A stretch of DNA of 64,000 nucleotides from Pseudomonas kairouanensis (GCF_004682055.1 NZ_QUZU01000005.1:151121-215120); one strand, 5' to 3'; shown: positions 35,568 through 44,038, numbered from the stretch's first letter. The notes: generated by a model not told the origin, from the letters alone. Program-made: numbers and translations.

Positions 35568-36494
35568 ATGGATAAGCTTACGAACATGTCCGTGTACGTG
35601 AAAGTTGTTGAGATGGGCAGTTTCACTGCTGTGGCAAACCATCTGGACTCTACGGTTGGCAACGTCTCGCGTGCGGTTTCCGCGCTTGAAAACGTGCTAG
35701 ACACTCGCCTGTTGCAGCGATCGACCCGCCGGCTTTCGGTGACAGACGCTGGCCGGCGCTTCTATGAGCGCTGTACCAAAATTCTGGCAGACCTTGAAAA
35801 TGCAGAGGCGGAGGCGAGTAACGCGGCGTTGAAACCTAGGGGAACATTGCGTGTGCATTGTGTGCCGGGGCTCGCGCGACAACTGGTCACCTCTGCCGTG
35901 CTGGAGTACCGCAGAGAATTCACCGATGTTACCGTGGATTTAATGCTTTCTCAGCGAATGCCTAACCTTCTAGAAGACCAACTGGACGTTTCGATACTGA
36001 TTGCTCGAACGCTGCCTGACTCAGCGTACGTCAGCCAAAAAATCGGAGTAAGCCATTGTGTGCTGGTTGCGTCTCCAGAGTATCTGGAGCGACACGCTGC
36101 CCCTGCGACGCCAGAGGATCTCAACGATCATCATTGTCTGTTGTTGGGCACCGTCGATTACGTGCGGGATGAATGGCAATTGAAGAGCAAGACCGGGGAT
36201 GCCACATTTGCCCCCAAAGGCCCGAGTTTCAGCGTCAATGATATGGACGCAATGGCGGTCGCCATTAGAGAGGGAGCAGGCATAGGTTTACTGGCCGGTT
36301 TTTCAGCCATTGAGGATTTGCGTTCAGGCAGGCTAGTGCGTGTGTTGCCCCAGTATCATACCTACGAACGCAACGTTTACGCCGTCTACACATCACGCCA
36401 GTTCATTGATGCAAAAATCGCTCGCTTCATCGACACGTTAAAAAATCGGGTAGGTACCGAGCTGATGAATACCGCTCAGGAACTCATTGCTTGA
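35568..36494 (+). CDS. LysR family transcriptional regulator
   Basis: A 308-aa LysR regulator with an N-terminal HTH (KVVEMGSFTAVANHLDSTVGNVSRAVSALENVL) and a CrgA-type effector domain (VHCVPGLARQLVTSAVLEYRREF, GAGIGLLAGF). It is divergent from the aldehyde dehydrogenase operon, which it most likely controls from the shared 316-bp intergenic region. Confidence 0.87.
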   Translation: MDKLTNMSVYVKVVEMGSFTAVANHLDSTVGNVSRAVSALENVLDTRLLQRSTRRLSVTDAGRRFYERCTKILADLENAEAEASNAALKPRGTLRVHCVPGLARQLVTSAVLEYRREFTDVTVDLMLSQRMPNLLEDQLDVSILIARTLPDSAYVSQKIGVSHCVLVASPEYLERHAAPATPEDLNDHHCLLLGTVDYVRDEWQLKSKTGDATFAPKGPSFSVNDMDAMAVAIREGAGIGLLAGFSAIEDLRSGRLVRVLPQYHTYERNVYAVYTSRQFIDAKIARFIDTLKNRVGTELMNTAQELIA

Positions 36495-36611
36495 AGAAAG
36501 CCAATTAAGGCTTGAAGAGGTATTGCAGTTGCAGTGGAGTAAAGTTACATAATGCCAGGCATGAATCGCCTCGCAGACGAAAACCAAAAGTTAGAAGTAT
36601 TTAATTTTTTT

Positions 36612-36637
36612 GCGCCTCAGTGTAAAAACTGAGACGC
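36612..36637 (+). terminator. Hairpin terminator after LysR
   Basis: GCGCCTCAGT pairs with ACTGAGACGC (one mismatch) around a 6-nt loop, followed by AGTTATTTT. It lies between the convergent LysR and DUF2790 genes. Confidence 0.6.
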
Positions 36638-36659
36638 AGTTATTTTAAGTTCTAATCAA

Positions 36660-36926
36660 TTAGCCATTGCTGCAGCCACTTCCCATCACTTCGTATGCCA
36701 AAATATGCTGTTTGCCTTGTGAGTCTTCATAGGTCATGCGCATCGGTACCACGCCGCACACATCGGCTACTTCAGTTTGAGAGATTACTTTGGCAACGTC
36801 GAGATGCGTGGAATAGCTGTACTGCTCAATAGGAATTTGTTGGACTTGCACTGAAGTAGGGCCTTCCTGCGCCATAACCATAGCGCTAAAGCCAAAGAGT
36901 GCGATCATTGCTACTGGAACTTTCAT
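36660..36926 (-). CDS. DUF2790 exported protein
   Basis: An 88-aa small periplasmic protein of the Pseudomonas DUF2790 family. A signal peptide ends near AMVMAQ; the mature part has YSYSTHLDVAKVISQTEVADVCGVVPMRMTYEDSQGKQHILAYEVMGSGC with two Cys that may form a disulfide. Family members are often copper- or stress-responsive, but the function is not established. AAAGGAAAG precedes the ATG. Confidence 0.85.
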   Translation of the reverse strand: MKVPVAMIALFGFSAMVMAQEGPTSVQVQQIPIEQYSYSTHLDVAKVISQTEVADVCGVVPMRMTYEDSQGKQHILAYEVMGSGCSNG

Positions 36927-37353
36927 GGGGGCTTTCCTTTAATATTTAAATCTGTATGGGTAATCGAAACTTGGTCGAAGAGACGCACGGAGTTAGTGAT
37001 CTCTCTAAGCGAAAACTATTGTTTGCTGACGATTCAATCGACGTACTCGCCAGTTGTGCAACTGCTGGCTGTAAGTGGTTTGCTGCGCGACAGGACAAAC
37101 TTTATTCCCGCCGGGCCATGGGGAAATAGACGCGAATTTGGGAAAGACTGTTATGCATTCAGACAATAATCGCGGATGAGCCTGAAACAGACGATGAGAT
37201 GACTGTTGTTGGCGTAGCGCCCCAATCGATCTTTGCGCTCTCGTAGACCATCTCCCACGTCAGCTGCGTAATGCCTGATCAATTTCAGCCTCCACCAAGC
37301 TCACATTGCATAAGTCAGGTCGGCTCTAGGTCACTCGCAGTATTGTTGCGGGC
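36927..37353. other. Gene-free gap
   Basis: It begins with the DUF2790 leader. I see no gene with a binding site or family. Some stretches (37160-37290) read like worn-out IS ends, but I cannot tie them to a family. Confidence 0.35.
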
Positions 37354-37384
37354 AAAAAAAAGCCCGCGATGGGGAGTGCGGGCT
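37354..37384 (-). terminator. Intrinsic terminator, minus strand
   Basis: On the minus strand AGCCCGC pairs with GCGGGCT around a 10-nt loop and is followed by seven or eight T residues. It lies about 65 bp downstream of the interrupted small gene at 37449-37660 and probably served it. Confidence 0.8.
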
Positions 37385-37448
37385 GTGAATCTTAAAAGAA
37401 GCTGACGTCACCGTACGCCGATGGATGTGAAAAAATTGTAAGGGGTAA

Positions 37449-37660
37449 TCATTCACTCTGTTTGAGGCGAGCCAAACCTTGTTTGATGTGGCCAGCGTTC
37501 TCACTAATTGTGTAAAGCGCACCACGGACGTTGTCGCCGACCTCCGCATGTCCCTGGGCTTCTACCTAGAGCGTCAGTTCCATCAGGGCAGCCTCCAGGG
37601 CGAGCTGGTTTTGGTACATTCTTTCAAGCACATCTGACAACGAGTATTCCTTTGGCATTG
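37449..37660 (-). pseudogene. Small helical protein, paralog with in-frame stop
   Basis: Reads MPKEYSLSDVLERMYQNQ and continues to MELTL, then TAG, then VEAQGHAEVGDNVRGAL and on to ARLKQSE and TGA. This is a near copy of the 69-aa protein at 29710-29919, where the TAG position is a His codon (CAT). Ribosome binding site (GGAG), start, full reading frame on both sides and a terminator are all preserved, so decay is recent or the stop is suppressed. The downstream part has no good restart codon. Confidence 0.8.
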
Positions 37661-37844
37661 ATGTGATCTCCTTCAGGGATGCTCAGCATAGCGCATCATA
37701 AAAAAGGTCAGGTGCTTCGCGGACAAATCCAGAGGCTCATCAACTTTGAACTAATCATTACGCCCGTCCCCCTAACTCCGTGCAGGTTGCTTTAAGCCCA
37801 GGTTTTTCTGGGTTACTCAATCACACACGAAGGTTTGGTGAATC

Positions 37845-38093
37845 ATGAAGAGCGAACAGGTAGAAGGCGTTGTAGAAAAGGTTGCCGGCAAAGCCCAAAG
37901 CGCAGTCGGAAAACTGCTTGGTGATTCGAAGCTGGAAGCCGAAGGTGCGGGACGCCAAGCTGCCGGTCAGCTGACTCAAACCTATGGCGATGCCCTGGAC
38001 AGCGTATCCACGTTCGTTAAAGAGAAACCAGTTGCTGCAATCGCGATTGGTGCAATTGCTCTGCTGGTTCTAGACCGTCTCTTTCGCCGCTGA
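37845..38093 (+). CDS. CsbD-family stress protein with membrane anchor
   Basis: An 82-aa protein. The N-terminal half is CsbD-like (EGVVEKVAGKAQSAVGKLLGDSKLEAEGAGRQAAGQ). The C-terminus carries a hydrophobic segment (VAAIAIGAIALLVLDRLF) ending in basic residues, as in the DUF883/ElaB group of membrane- or ribosome-associated stress proteins. Such genes are usually stress or stationary-phase induced. No close partner gene. Confidence 0.82.
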   Translation: MKSEQVEGVVEKVAGKAQSAVGKLLGDSKLEAEGAGRQAAGQLTQTYGDALDSVSTFVKEKPVAAIAIGAIALLVLDRLFRR

Positions 38094-38285
38094 GTAAGGA
38101 AAAGGACGTTTCGACAGGGGTGCTCCCTTTAACGCTTATCGCCTCCGTCCTCTAGAACTGTCCATCAGCGGGCTGCGGGGGTACGAGGGCAGGTATGCAC
38201 AACTCACTTCCATCCAAGCAGCACGTCCAAATTACGACGAGGCTATTGGGCCACAAATCTCTTGGAAGGGTGACTTGGGGTCATT

Positions 38286-38384
38286 AGCAAGCGGAGCGCG
38301 CAGGCGGGAGGATGGAAGCCCACAGGGCCAAGACTCGGCAACATCGAGGCTTGGTTTACGACAGCCGTCCTCGTAGAGGCCCGC
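38286..38384 (+). repeat. Dispersed structured element, copy B
   Basis: Starts with AGCAAGCGGAGCGCGCAG. Outer stem GCGGG (38304) with CCCGC (38380). Hairpin 1 GCCC-ACA-GGGC. Hairpin 2 CCAAG (38328) with CTTGG (38350), inner CTCG/CGAG. Hairpin 3 CCTC-GTA-GAGG (38369-38379). Relative to copy A, the outer stem, hairpin 2 and hairpin 3 all change on both strands and stay paired. It lies 14 bp from the 3' end of the convergent phosphatase gene; the rest of the 305-bp gap is empty. Confidence 0.87.
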
Positions 38385-38398
38385 TCGAACTTGACTCC

Positions 38399-39541
38399 CT
38401 AGAGCGCTTTCAGGAGACGCTTAAGCGTCTGATGTTCCCAAGTGCTGAGCAACGCTATCGGGTCAGTACCAAAGCGATCTCCAGAGTCAAACGACCAGCG
38501 TCGCCCATCAGAGCTGATGCACTCTTCGCAGTAGTCGAGCGTGTCACAGTCGTTGTAGATCGATATCCGCCAACCCTCGACGCTCACCACGAAATGGCCC
38601 GCATAAATCTCATCCCAAGACGCCTGACTCACCTTGGTCATCGTCCGTCGCTCGAAGGCGACCTCTCGCAATACCTGGCATACCTCTCTCGCTGAGATCT
38701 CCGCCGTAGTGTTTCCGCTAACGCTACTTACTTGGGATGAACGAGCTGCCGCTCTGGCCTCTTCTAGCCTTTGCTCAGCGTACATAGCCGGATCATCAAC
38801 TGGCAGTGGATAGCCTGCAGCTGAGAGAGCTTCGGCGCGCTCTTCAATGAGCAAACGCTCCGGATCGCGAACTGCTTGGTAGGCTCTGCCTGGCACGCAT
38901 TGAGCTACGTCAATTCGCGGCTCTCTAGGACTTAATCTCCAGCCAGCATCTTCTGGGTGCTTGGTTAGCTTGTAGCCACAGCAATTAGGCACGTGGTTGG
39001 TGATCTCGTACTCGCGCCACTCGGTCATTGCCTGGCCATCGATTGTCAGCGGGTTGCGCTTGATCAGCCACGCGACGGCATTGATAAGTTGCCCGTGCGA
39101 AAACACTACGATGTCATGAGCAGGATGCACTGCAAGTCGATCCAGGAAAGACTTAGCTCGAGATATAAAGTCTAGAAATGACTCGGCGCCTTCCCCGTCC
39201 GTGAACGCGGGGTCTGACTTGGCCCAGTATCTCTCCACCCAATCTCGTCTCTGGGCTACGGTCGTGTTGAAACACCGTGCAGGTTCAAGGTACGTGAACT
39301 CGTGGATGGGCCATATTTCGAACGGCGCTGAGGGGAAAGCAGCGAGTGTATGCATCGCCGTTGCTTGAGCTAGGGAAAACGGAGAGGTAACAATCAGACC
39401 TGGGGCTTGGACGAATGACCCGGCCACTAGGCGCGCTTGTTCGACACCCTTTGGCGTAAGAGGGATGCTCGAGTGATCCAGGCTGGCTTTGCCGGCGTTG
39501 GCCGCGCTTTCACCGTGCCTGATTAGCCTGACATGCTTCAT
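38399..39541 (-). CDS. Histidine phosphatase with DUF7693-like C-terminal domain
   Basis: A 380-aa two-domain protein. Residues 1 to about 200 are a histidine phosphatase (phosphoglycerate-mutase fold) with the phospho-acceptor motif LIRHGESAANAG and the second His in VVFSHGQLINAV. The second conserved Arg of the usual SPLxRAxQT motif is replaced (SPFSLAQAT). After a linker, residues about 275-380 (ISAREVCQVLREVAFERRTMTKVS, YAGHFVVSVEGWRISIYNDCDTLDYCEEC, LLSTWEHQTLKRLLKAL) match a small Pseudomonas family I know as DUF7693, normally a stand-alone protein. The fusion suggests the two work together. Substrate unknown. Confidence 0.75.
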   Translation of the reverse strand: MKHVRLIRHGESAANAGKASLDHSSIPLTPKGVEQARLVAGSFVQAPGLIVTSPFSLAQATAMHTLAAFPSAPFEIWPIHEFTYLEPARCFNTTVAQRRDWVERYWAKSDPAFTDGEGAESFLDFISRAKSFLDRLAVHPAHDIVVFSHGQLINAVAWLIKRNPLTIDGQAMTEWREYEITNHVPNCCGYKLTKHPEDAGWRLSPREPRIDVAQCVPGRAYQAVRDPERLLIEERAEALSAAGYPLPVDDPAMYAEQRLEEARAAARSSQVSSVSGNTTAEISAREVCQVLREVAFERRTMTKVSQASWDEIYAGHFVVSVEGWRISIYNDCDTLDYCEECISSDGRRWSFDSGDRFGTDPIALLSTWEHQTLKRLLKAL

Positions 39542-39729
39542 CGAAAACTCTCACAGGCTGGCACGCAGCGCGTTCCATCCATTTCTGATATTGGCTGCTT
39601 ATGACGTAGAGCCAATGGATTGTTGCCCCAACGATATCAGAATGCTTTGGTCAGTGGTCTGCATGGGCAAGTCGGGAATGGTGGGTGTGGAGAGCCTCTG
39701 AGAATCCCGACAGCACTGTAGTGAGAAAA

Positions 39730-40200
39730 CTATTCCTTGTGCCAGTAACGCTGCACAGTGGAGGCAGGTAAACCGAGCTTGATCACTGTCTCGCGCTGAG
39801 TCATGCCCGCAACCTTGCACTCTCGTACAGCAGCCAATTTTTTCTGGGAAACCTGAGCTCCCGACGGTCTGCGTACCAACTCGCCATTTTCTATTTGGCT
39901 TGCGAAATCGGCCAAAAAACGTGGCGAAGAAAACTCGCGTACTTCCGTTTTTACTTCGGCCAGTAACTCATGAGGCGATATTTTTTCGCGAAGACTTGTT
40001 GCGAGCACCAGCAACGAGACGGTTCGGAGGTCAAGGATCTTTGCTACGGACTCGAGCGTTTCAAGCGATACGCTGACTTTACCGTTTTCAAGGTTGTTCA
40101 CGTGAGTGGGGTCGATGCCAGTCGAAAAATCCTCTGCTTTCAGATCACGGGCACGTCTGAGAACGCGTAGGACAGCGGCAAGTGAGTCCCTAGCAAGCAT
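39730..40200 (-). CDS. Helix-turn-helix regulator with Hin-like tail
   Basis: About 156-aa protein with an XRE-type HTH at the N-terminus (AVLRVLRRARDLKAEDFSTGIDPTHVNNLENGKVSVSLETLESVAKIL). A second, recombinase-like HTH is at the C-terminus (KLAAVRECKVAGMTQRETVIKLGLPASTVQRYW). Two DNA-binding ends on a small protein is unusual. GGAG lies 6 nt before ATG 40200. It resembles the regulator at 31572-31976 in its first half. Confidence 0.8.
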   Translation of the reverse strand: MLARDSLAAVLRVLRRARDLKAEDFSTGIDPTHVNNLENGKVSVSLETLESVAKILDLRTVSLLVLATSLREKISPHELLAEVKTEVREFSSPRFLADFASQIENGELVRRPSGAQVSQKKLAAVRECKVAGMTQRETVIKLGLPASTVQRYWHKE

Positions 40201-40444
40201 TGGAATCTCCAAATGCGAGGATAAGGCCACATTGCTAAAACCCATTCCATCTAATATATTCAGCTTCGGGCATGGCTGGTTGATATCACCTGCGTATCGC
40301 CTACCAGCAGGGAAACGCCAGAGCTCCTCGCAGCAGGGTCTTCCGCGCGCACCTCCCTGCTACCGGAACATGGTTACATTTGGGGAAGCTGTAGATTTCA
40401 ACTGCTCCAGAACTCTATTACGTGAATAAAAGGTAAATGTTGTA

Positions 40445-41002
40445 ATGAAGTTTGATTGCGTAAAAGTTTCCGGAACGCTCGACTATGTACGATCTGTGAT
40501 GCCCATGAACGGTGGGTATAAAGCCAAGGTCAGTATTGATGGATCTATAATTCCTAATTTGACATTGACCAATAAAATTTACGAAGAATTAGAGGTTGGC
40601 CAAAGTGTGACACTTTATGGGATGTTCAAGAACAGTAGTAAAAAAGAAAAAAATATTGGTGTGATTTATGGTGTTCAAAAAGAAAGTGGCGAGAAAATGT
40701 TCGCTACTTCCTTTAGGCTCATGGTACCAATGATTTTGGCGGGCGCCGCCGCTCTCGGGTTCTGCATGGTATTTCTCATCGGCTGGTTTCCTTCTTTATT
40801 CGCATTGATCTTCTTATTCGGACAAGATCAAAGCTACATGTATAACGCTACAGTGGTTACCATATTTGAAGCAGGGCTGGTTGCGCTGTTTTTCCTTTGG
40901 CGCGCCTGGGTAATTTTCAGTGCCACCTCAAGGCCGGAATCGTGGGAAATTATTGCCCCTTCCACGCTGTCGAGTCGCTTCAGCAAGTTTCATAAGGAGT
41001 AA
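40445..41002 (+). CDS. Hypothetical membrane protein, 185 aa
   Basis: An N-terminal soluble beta-rich part (about residues 1-75: VKVSGTLDYVRSV, VSIDGSIIPNLTLTNKIYEELEVGQSVTLYGMF) resembles an OB/NfeD-like fold and is followed by three hydrophobic segments at roughly 90-110, 111-125 and 133-155. The AT content is higher than in the neighbours, which suggests transfer. No family recognised; no partner in the same direction except a distant one. Confidence 0.6.
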   Translation: MKFDCVKVSGTLDYVRSVMPMNGGYKAKVSIDGSIIPNLTLTNKIYEELEVGQSVTLYGMFKNSSKKEKNIGVIYGVQKESGEKMFATSFRLMVPMILAGAAALGFCMVFLIGWFPSLFALIFLFGQDQSYMYNATVVTIFEAGLVALFFLWRAWVIFSATSRPESWEIIAPSTLSSRFSKFHKE

Positions 41003-41090
41003 TGTTCGCGGCTGGCGGGAAAAGCGAAATGATTGGCCCACAAGTTCGCTAGGAACTGAACTCAGTCAAATCCCGGCGCACTACACATTA

Positions 41091-41192
41091 GGCAAGCGGA
41101 GCGCGCAGGCGTGCAGGATGAGCGCCCGAAGGGCCGAGACGCGGTTTGCCGTGGCTCGGTTCACGCCAGCCATCCGCCGAAGGTGGCACGCC
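41091..41192 (+). repeat. Dispersed structured element, copy C
   Basis: Starts with GGCAAGCGGAGCGCGCAG. Outer stem GGCGTGC (41108) with GCACGCC (41186). Hairpin 1 GCCC-GAA-GGGC. Hairpin 2 CCGAG with CTCGG, inner CGG/CCG. Hairpin 3 CGCC/GGTG (one G-T pair) around GAA. It lies 37 bp before the start of the 133-aa gene, between its promoter region and its ribosome binding site, so it is probably in that gene's leader. Confidence 0.87.
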
Positions 41193-41228
41193 ATAACCAC
41201 CGCCCAGCTTTGTGAAAAGGAGGCTGAA

Positions 41229-41630
41229 ATGACCTGCGATTTACTCCGCGAGCGTGAGAGAACTAGACGAAGGGTTCTGTGGGCGCTTGCCAGCCTACAC
41301 CCCGGTGATTCAAATGCATCCGACCTCCTTGCCGTCCTAGATGATCTCGATGACCAAGAGCGAAACGACACTCCCTGCAGCGATAAGCCACTCGAGATCA
41401 TTGAGGTTCATAATTCAGTCTCAGCGAAGCGTCATAACTCCGGAATCGACATCATTTTGGAGCGCGATATCCCGCAGCCCTGGCGAGAACGCTTTCTGCA
41501 AGCGAGCATCGGATCAACCAGAGTTACTGATGGGCCCTACGCCACAGACTGGGACAAGTTCCTGACTGAATGGGAGCGTGAGATGCAGCATCTGCAAAAT
41601 CACCGAGTTGCGCAGGCTGCTACCAGCTAG
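41229..41630 (+). CDS. Unknown 133-aa protein paired with an exonuclease
   Basis: Unrecognised soluble protein. The N-terminal half is helical (RERERTRRRVLWALASLHPGDSNASDLLAVLDDLDDQE). The C-terminal half has the conserved block IPQPWRERFLQAS.GSTR followed by GPYA.DWDKFLTEWEREM. AGGAGG before ATG 41229 fixes the start. An 81-bp gap separates it from a DEDDh exonuclease gene. A frameshifted paralog at 56087-56487 lies directly after another DEDDh exonuclease gene. The pairing suggests a common function. Confidence 0.7.
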   Translation: MTCDLLRERERTRRRVLWALASLHPGDSNASDLLAVLDDLDDQERNDTPCSDKPLEIIEVHNSVSAKRHNSGIDIILERDIPQPWRERFLQASIGSTRVTDGPYATDWDKFLTEWEREMQHLQNHRVAQAATS

Positions 41631-41711
41631 AGCGGCTGGTTCGAGCGATAGCGGCGCAAGCACACAAGCAGTCGGTGACCGCTGAAAATCGCAACCTTAA
41701 ACAGGAGCGGC

Positions 41712-42179
41712 ATGGTGGAGCGACCTTCTTTTTTTATTGATTTTGAAGCCTCTGGAATAGCGCCTGACAGTTATCCTATCGAAGTCGCTGTCGTGTCGAG
41801 TGAGACCTCCTTCAGCTCGCTTATCAAGCCAGTCCGGTACTGGACGCACTGGTCGTTCGATGCGCAAGACATGCATGGTCTCACTCAGGATCATTTGCTT
41901 CAGGAAGGCGATACCCCAGTCGCTGTTGCGACAAATATGAATCAGCTGTTTTCAGGCCACGTGCTTTGCAGCGACTCACCTCAAGACAGTTTTTGGTTCG
42001 ATGTGCTTTTCGAGGCCGCAGATCTGATGCCCACCTTCGAGTTGAAGCCTTTGGAGACATTTGTAGGCCGGGAGGCTGCCAGTGAAATCTACAGGCGACT
42101 GCCGACAATTAGGCCCCATCGAGCTCTGCATGACGCGACTGCTCTGATGAACGCCTGCCGTGCTTTTTTCGAAGCTTGA
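41712..42179 (+). CDS. DEDDh 3'-5' exonuclease-like protein
   Basis: A 155-aa nuclease of the RNase T/DEDDh superfamily. Exo I is FFIDFEASG (Asp-x-Glu). Exo II is probably LCSDSPQDSFWFDVLF. Exo III is HRALHDATALMNA, with the His and Asp. It is a minimal single-domain enzyme expected to trim RNA or DNA 3' ends with Mg2+. It follows the 133-aa gene and resembles the 167-aa protein at 55591-56094 in layout. Confidence 0.83.
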   Translation: MVERPSFFIDFEASGIAPDSYPIEVAVVSSETSFSSLIKPVRYWTHWSFDAQDMHGLTQDHLLQEGDTPVAVATNMNQLFSGHVLCSDSPQDSFWFDVLFEAADLMPTFELKPLETFVGREAASEIYRRLPTIRPHRALHDATALMNACRAFFEA

Positions 42180-42309
42180 ACTACTTTGCTGGACGGTTAT
42201 CTGAAACCGCCCGGCCAAGTTATCTATTCGTAGATCCAGAGGTGACACACGTGCTCGATATTCTCGAGCGAGACATCCTGCCCTCCCGTGGACGGCTTTA
42301 GCTCATTAA

Positions 42310-43263
42310 TCAATCGGCTGGTGAGCCTGATGCCAGATTTGCCTGCGCCCACTCCTGAGCGGTCGTGACTTGAATCGAATGCTGCGCATTGAAGGTGTTG
42401 GCTTTTGGCCAAGCCACACCTCTGCCTTGGGCGAATACAGCGCGATACTTCTTGATGTGATGCGTTGGATCTTTCTCCAACTCTTTGAGCAAGTACGGAA
42501 CAGTCCACACGTTACGTTTGAATGGACGGCCCAGTACGCGTTCGAGAAGGCTCGCAACCTCTCCATACGTCACTGTGTCTCCTGAGAGATAAACGATTTC
42601 ATTGTTAAAGCGCGGTTCGAAAAAAACGATTTCCGCTGTCAATGCACCGATGTCGTCTGGAGTCGTGAGTGTCACGCTGGTCTCGAGGCTACCAAGCGCG
42701 TTGACGGTATCGTTTTCGAAATCAACCACCTCGAATACAGGCTCGAACAGGAAGCTGGTGAACATACCCGTCGAGATGATCACCCATTCAGTTTTATCCT
42801 GGGCACGAAGCAATTCGCGGACATCAAGCTGAGCATCGAACAGATCCTGAGGGCTGCCCCGACCGATGACCTCGAAGTCGACACCAAACTGCCACGGGAA
42901 GTAGCGCTTCACACCGGACTTGAGCGCAGCGGTAGCCAGCTTCATCGGAGTTTCCCGGCCTGCGACCATGCCTGCACAGCCTATTACGGTATCGAAGCGT
43001 GCGAATACCTCAGCCAGTTGATCGATTGAGTCGTTCACAAGGTCTGCGGCCACCATCTGGATGCCTAGGCCCCGAAGCCCATCGATTTCGGCCTTTTTCT
43101 CAGGCACTTGAGTGTTGATGGTCGAGTCCCTGAGAAGGACGCTGATTGTGGAACCGGGCGCGCGCGCTGCCACGCTCGCGAGATTGCGCAAGACTGCGAG
43201 CCCAAGCTCACCGGCGCCTAGAACCAGAATGGATTGCGGGGAAAATTGGGTCACTTCGGTCAT
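42310..43263 (-). CDS. NmrA-like / isoflavone-reductase-like NAD(P)-binding protein
   Basis: A 317-aa atypical SDR with the Rossmann motif ILVLGAGELGLAVLRNL, DTVIGCAGMV and FPWQFGVDFEVIG, matching aromatic-alcohol-reductase/NmrA-type proteins that use or sense NADP(H). The start is ATG 43263, with AGGAGA before it; the much longer open frame is not coding. Divergent from an HxlR regulator 78 bp away, which probably controls it. Confidence 0.83.
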   Translation of the reverse strand: MTEVTQFSPQSILVLGAGELGLAVLRNLASVAARAPGSTISVLLRDSTINTQVPEKKAEIDGLRGLGIQMVAADLVNDSIDQLAEVFARFDTVIGCAGMVAGRETPMKLATAALKSGVKRYFPWQFGVDFEVIGRGSPQDLFDAQLDVRELLRAQDKTEWVIISTGMFTSFLFEPVFEVVDFENDTVNALGSLETSVTLTTPDDIGALTAEIVFFEPRFNNEIVYLSGDTVTYGEVASLLERVLGRPFKRNVWTVPYLLKELEKDPTHHIKKYRAVFAQGRGVAWPKANTFNAQHSIQVTTAQEWAQANLASGSPAD

Positions 43264-43341
43264 GATTTCTCCTGAGACCTGTTGCCTGTAAGATGAACCA
43301 ATGCTTGCACGATTAGGCAACGCTCGTAAGAAGGCACACCT

Positions 43342-43803
43342 GTGATACCAGACAATGAAATGACCGATCAGGAGGCTCTTAGTCAGGCAGAGACAATCTG
43401 CCGAACGTTGAGGGAAGATGATGATGGTGTCAGGCGGGAAGTGCTTGCTCACGCAGGCAGCCGCTGGTCGTTGGGCATCCTGCACGCCTTGGGGGTGTAC
43501 GGCACCATGCGTCATGCCGAAATAAAAAGGCAGATGACTGGTGTAACTCAGCGGATGTTGACCAAGACGCTACGCTCCATGGAGCGAGATGGCCTAGTGG
43601 TTCGCCGCGAGTTCTGTGAGGTTCCGCCACGTGTCGAGTATGAGCTGACTCCGCTCGGTATGGGGCTGTTGGTTCGTATGTCCCCTATTTGGACTTGGGT
43701 AGTCTCGAACGCCGAGGATTTCCGCAAGGCACGGCAGATTTTCGACAGCCAGGTTGATAAAAAACCTGAATGGCAAATACCCACGTCGATTCCATTGGAT
43801 TGA
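43342..43803 (+). CDS. HxlR family transcriptional regulator
   Basis: A 153-aa winged-helix regulator of the HxlR type: HAGSRWSLGILHALGVYGTMRHAEIKRQMTGVTQRMLTKTLRSMERDGLVVRREFCEVPPRVEYELTPLG. The start is GTG 43342 or ATG 43360. It is divergent from the NmrA-type reductase. HxlR proteins usually sense aldehydes, quinones or redox stress. Confidence 0.87.
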   Translation: MIPDNEMTDQEALSQAETICRTLREDDDGVRREVLAHAGSRWSLGILHALGVYGTMRHAEIKRQMTGVTQRMLTKTLRSMERDGLVVRREFCEVPPRVEYELTPLGMGLLVRMSPIWTWVVSNAEDFRKARQIFDSQVDKKPEWQIPTSIPLD

Positions 43804-43889
43804 GAACCGCCTCGATAATCATTGCTCACACCGCCCGAATGGGCCTGTGGCCATTGGCAAAGTCGTTGCTGTTCAAGCTTTCTCGCCAC

Positions 43890-44036
43890 CTGCGCTCGCA
43901 GGCTCGCCAACCGTCCCTGAGATATTCACACGGATTCAGCCCATCGAAGCGCGCCGACTGGATAAGACTCATGATCACGGTCGGCCCGGCAGCTGCCACG
44001 CAGGGAGTCGGCGACAGCCAATTGAATTGTTCAAGC
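43890..44036 (-). mobile_element. IS66 TnpC remnant (second copy)
   Basis: Minus-strand translation gives NWL, then (in a shifted frame) ADSLRGSCRA, then MSLIQSARFDGLNPCEYLRD. This is the C-terminal TnpC motif run NWLFAGS.R....A.MSLIQSA..NG..PY.YL. At least one frameshift and a loss of the remainder make it a relic. It has the same orientation as the fragment at 3137-3447 but is a different sequence, so it comes from another IS66 member. Confidence 0.7.
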
Positions 44037-44038
44037 GC

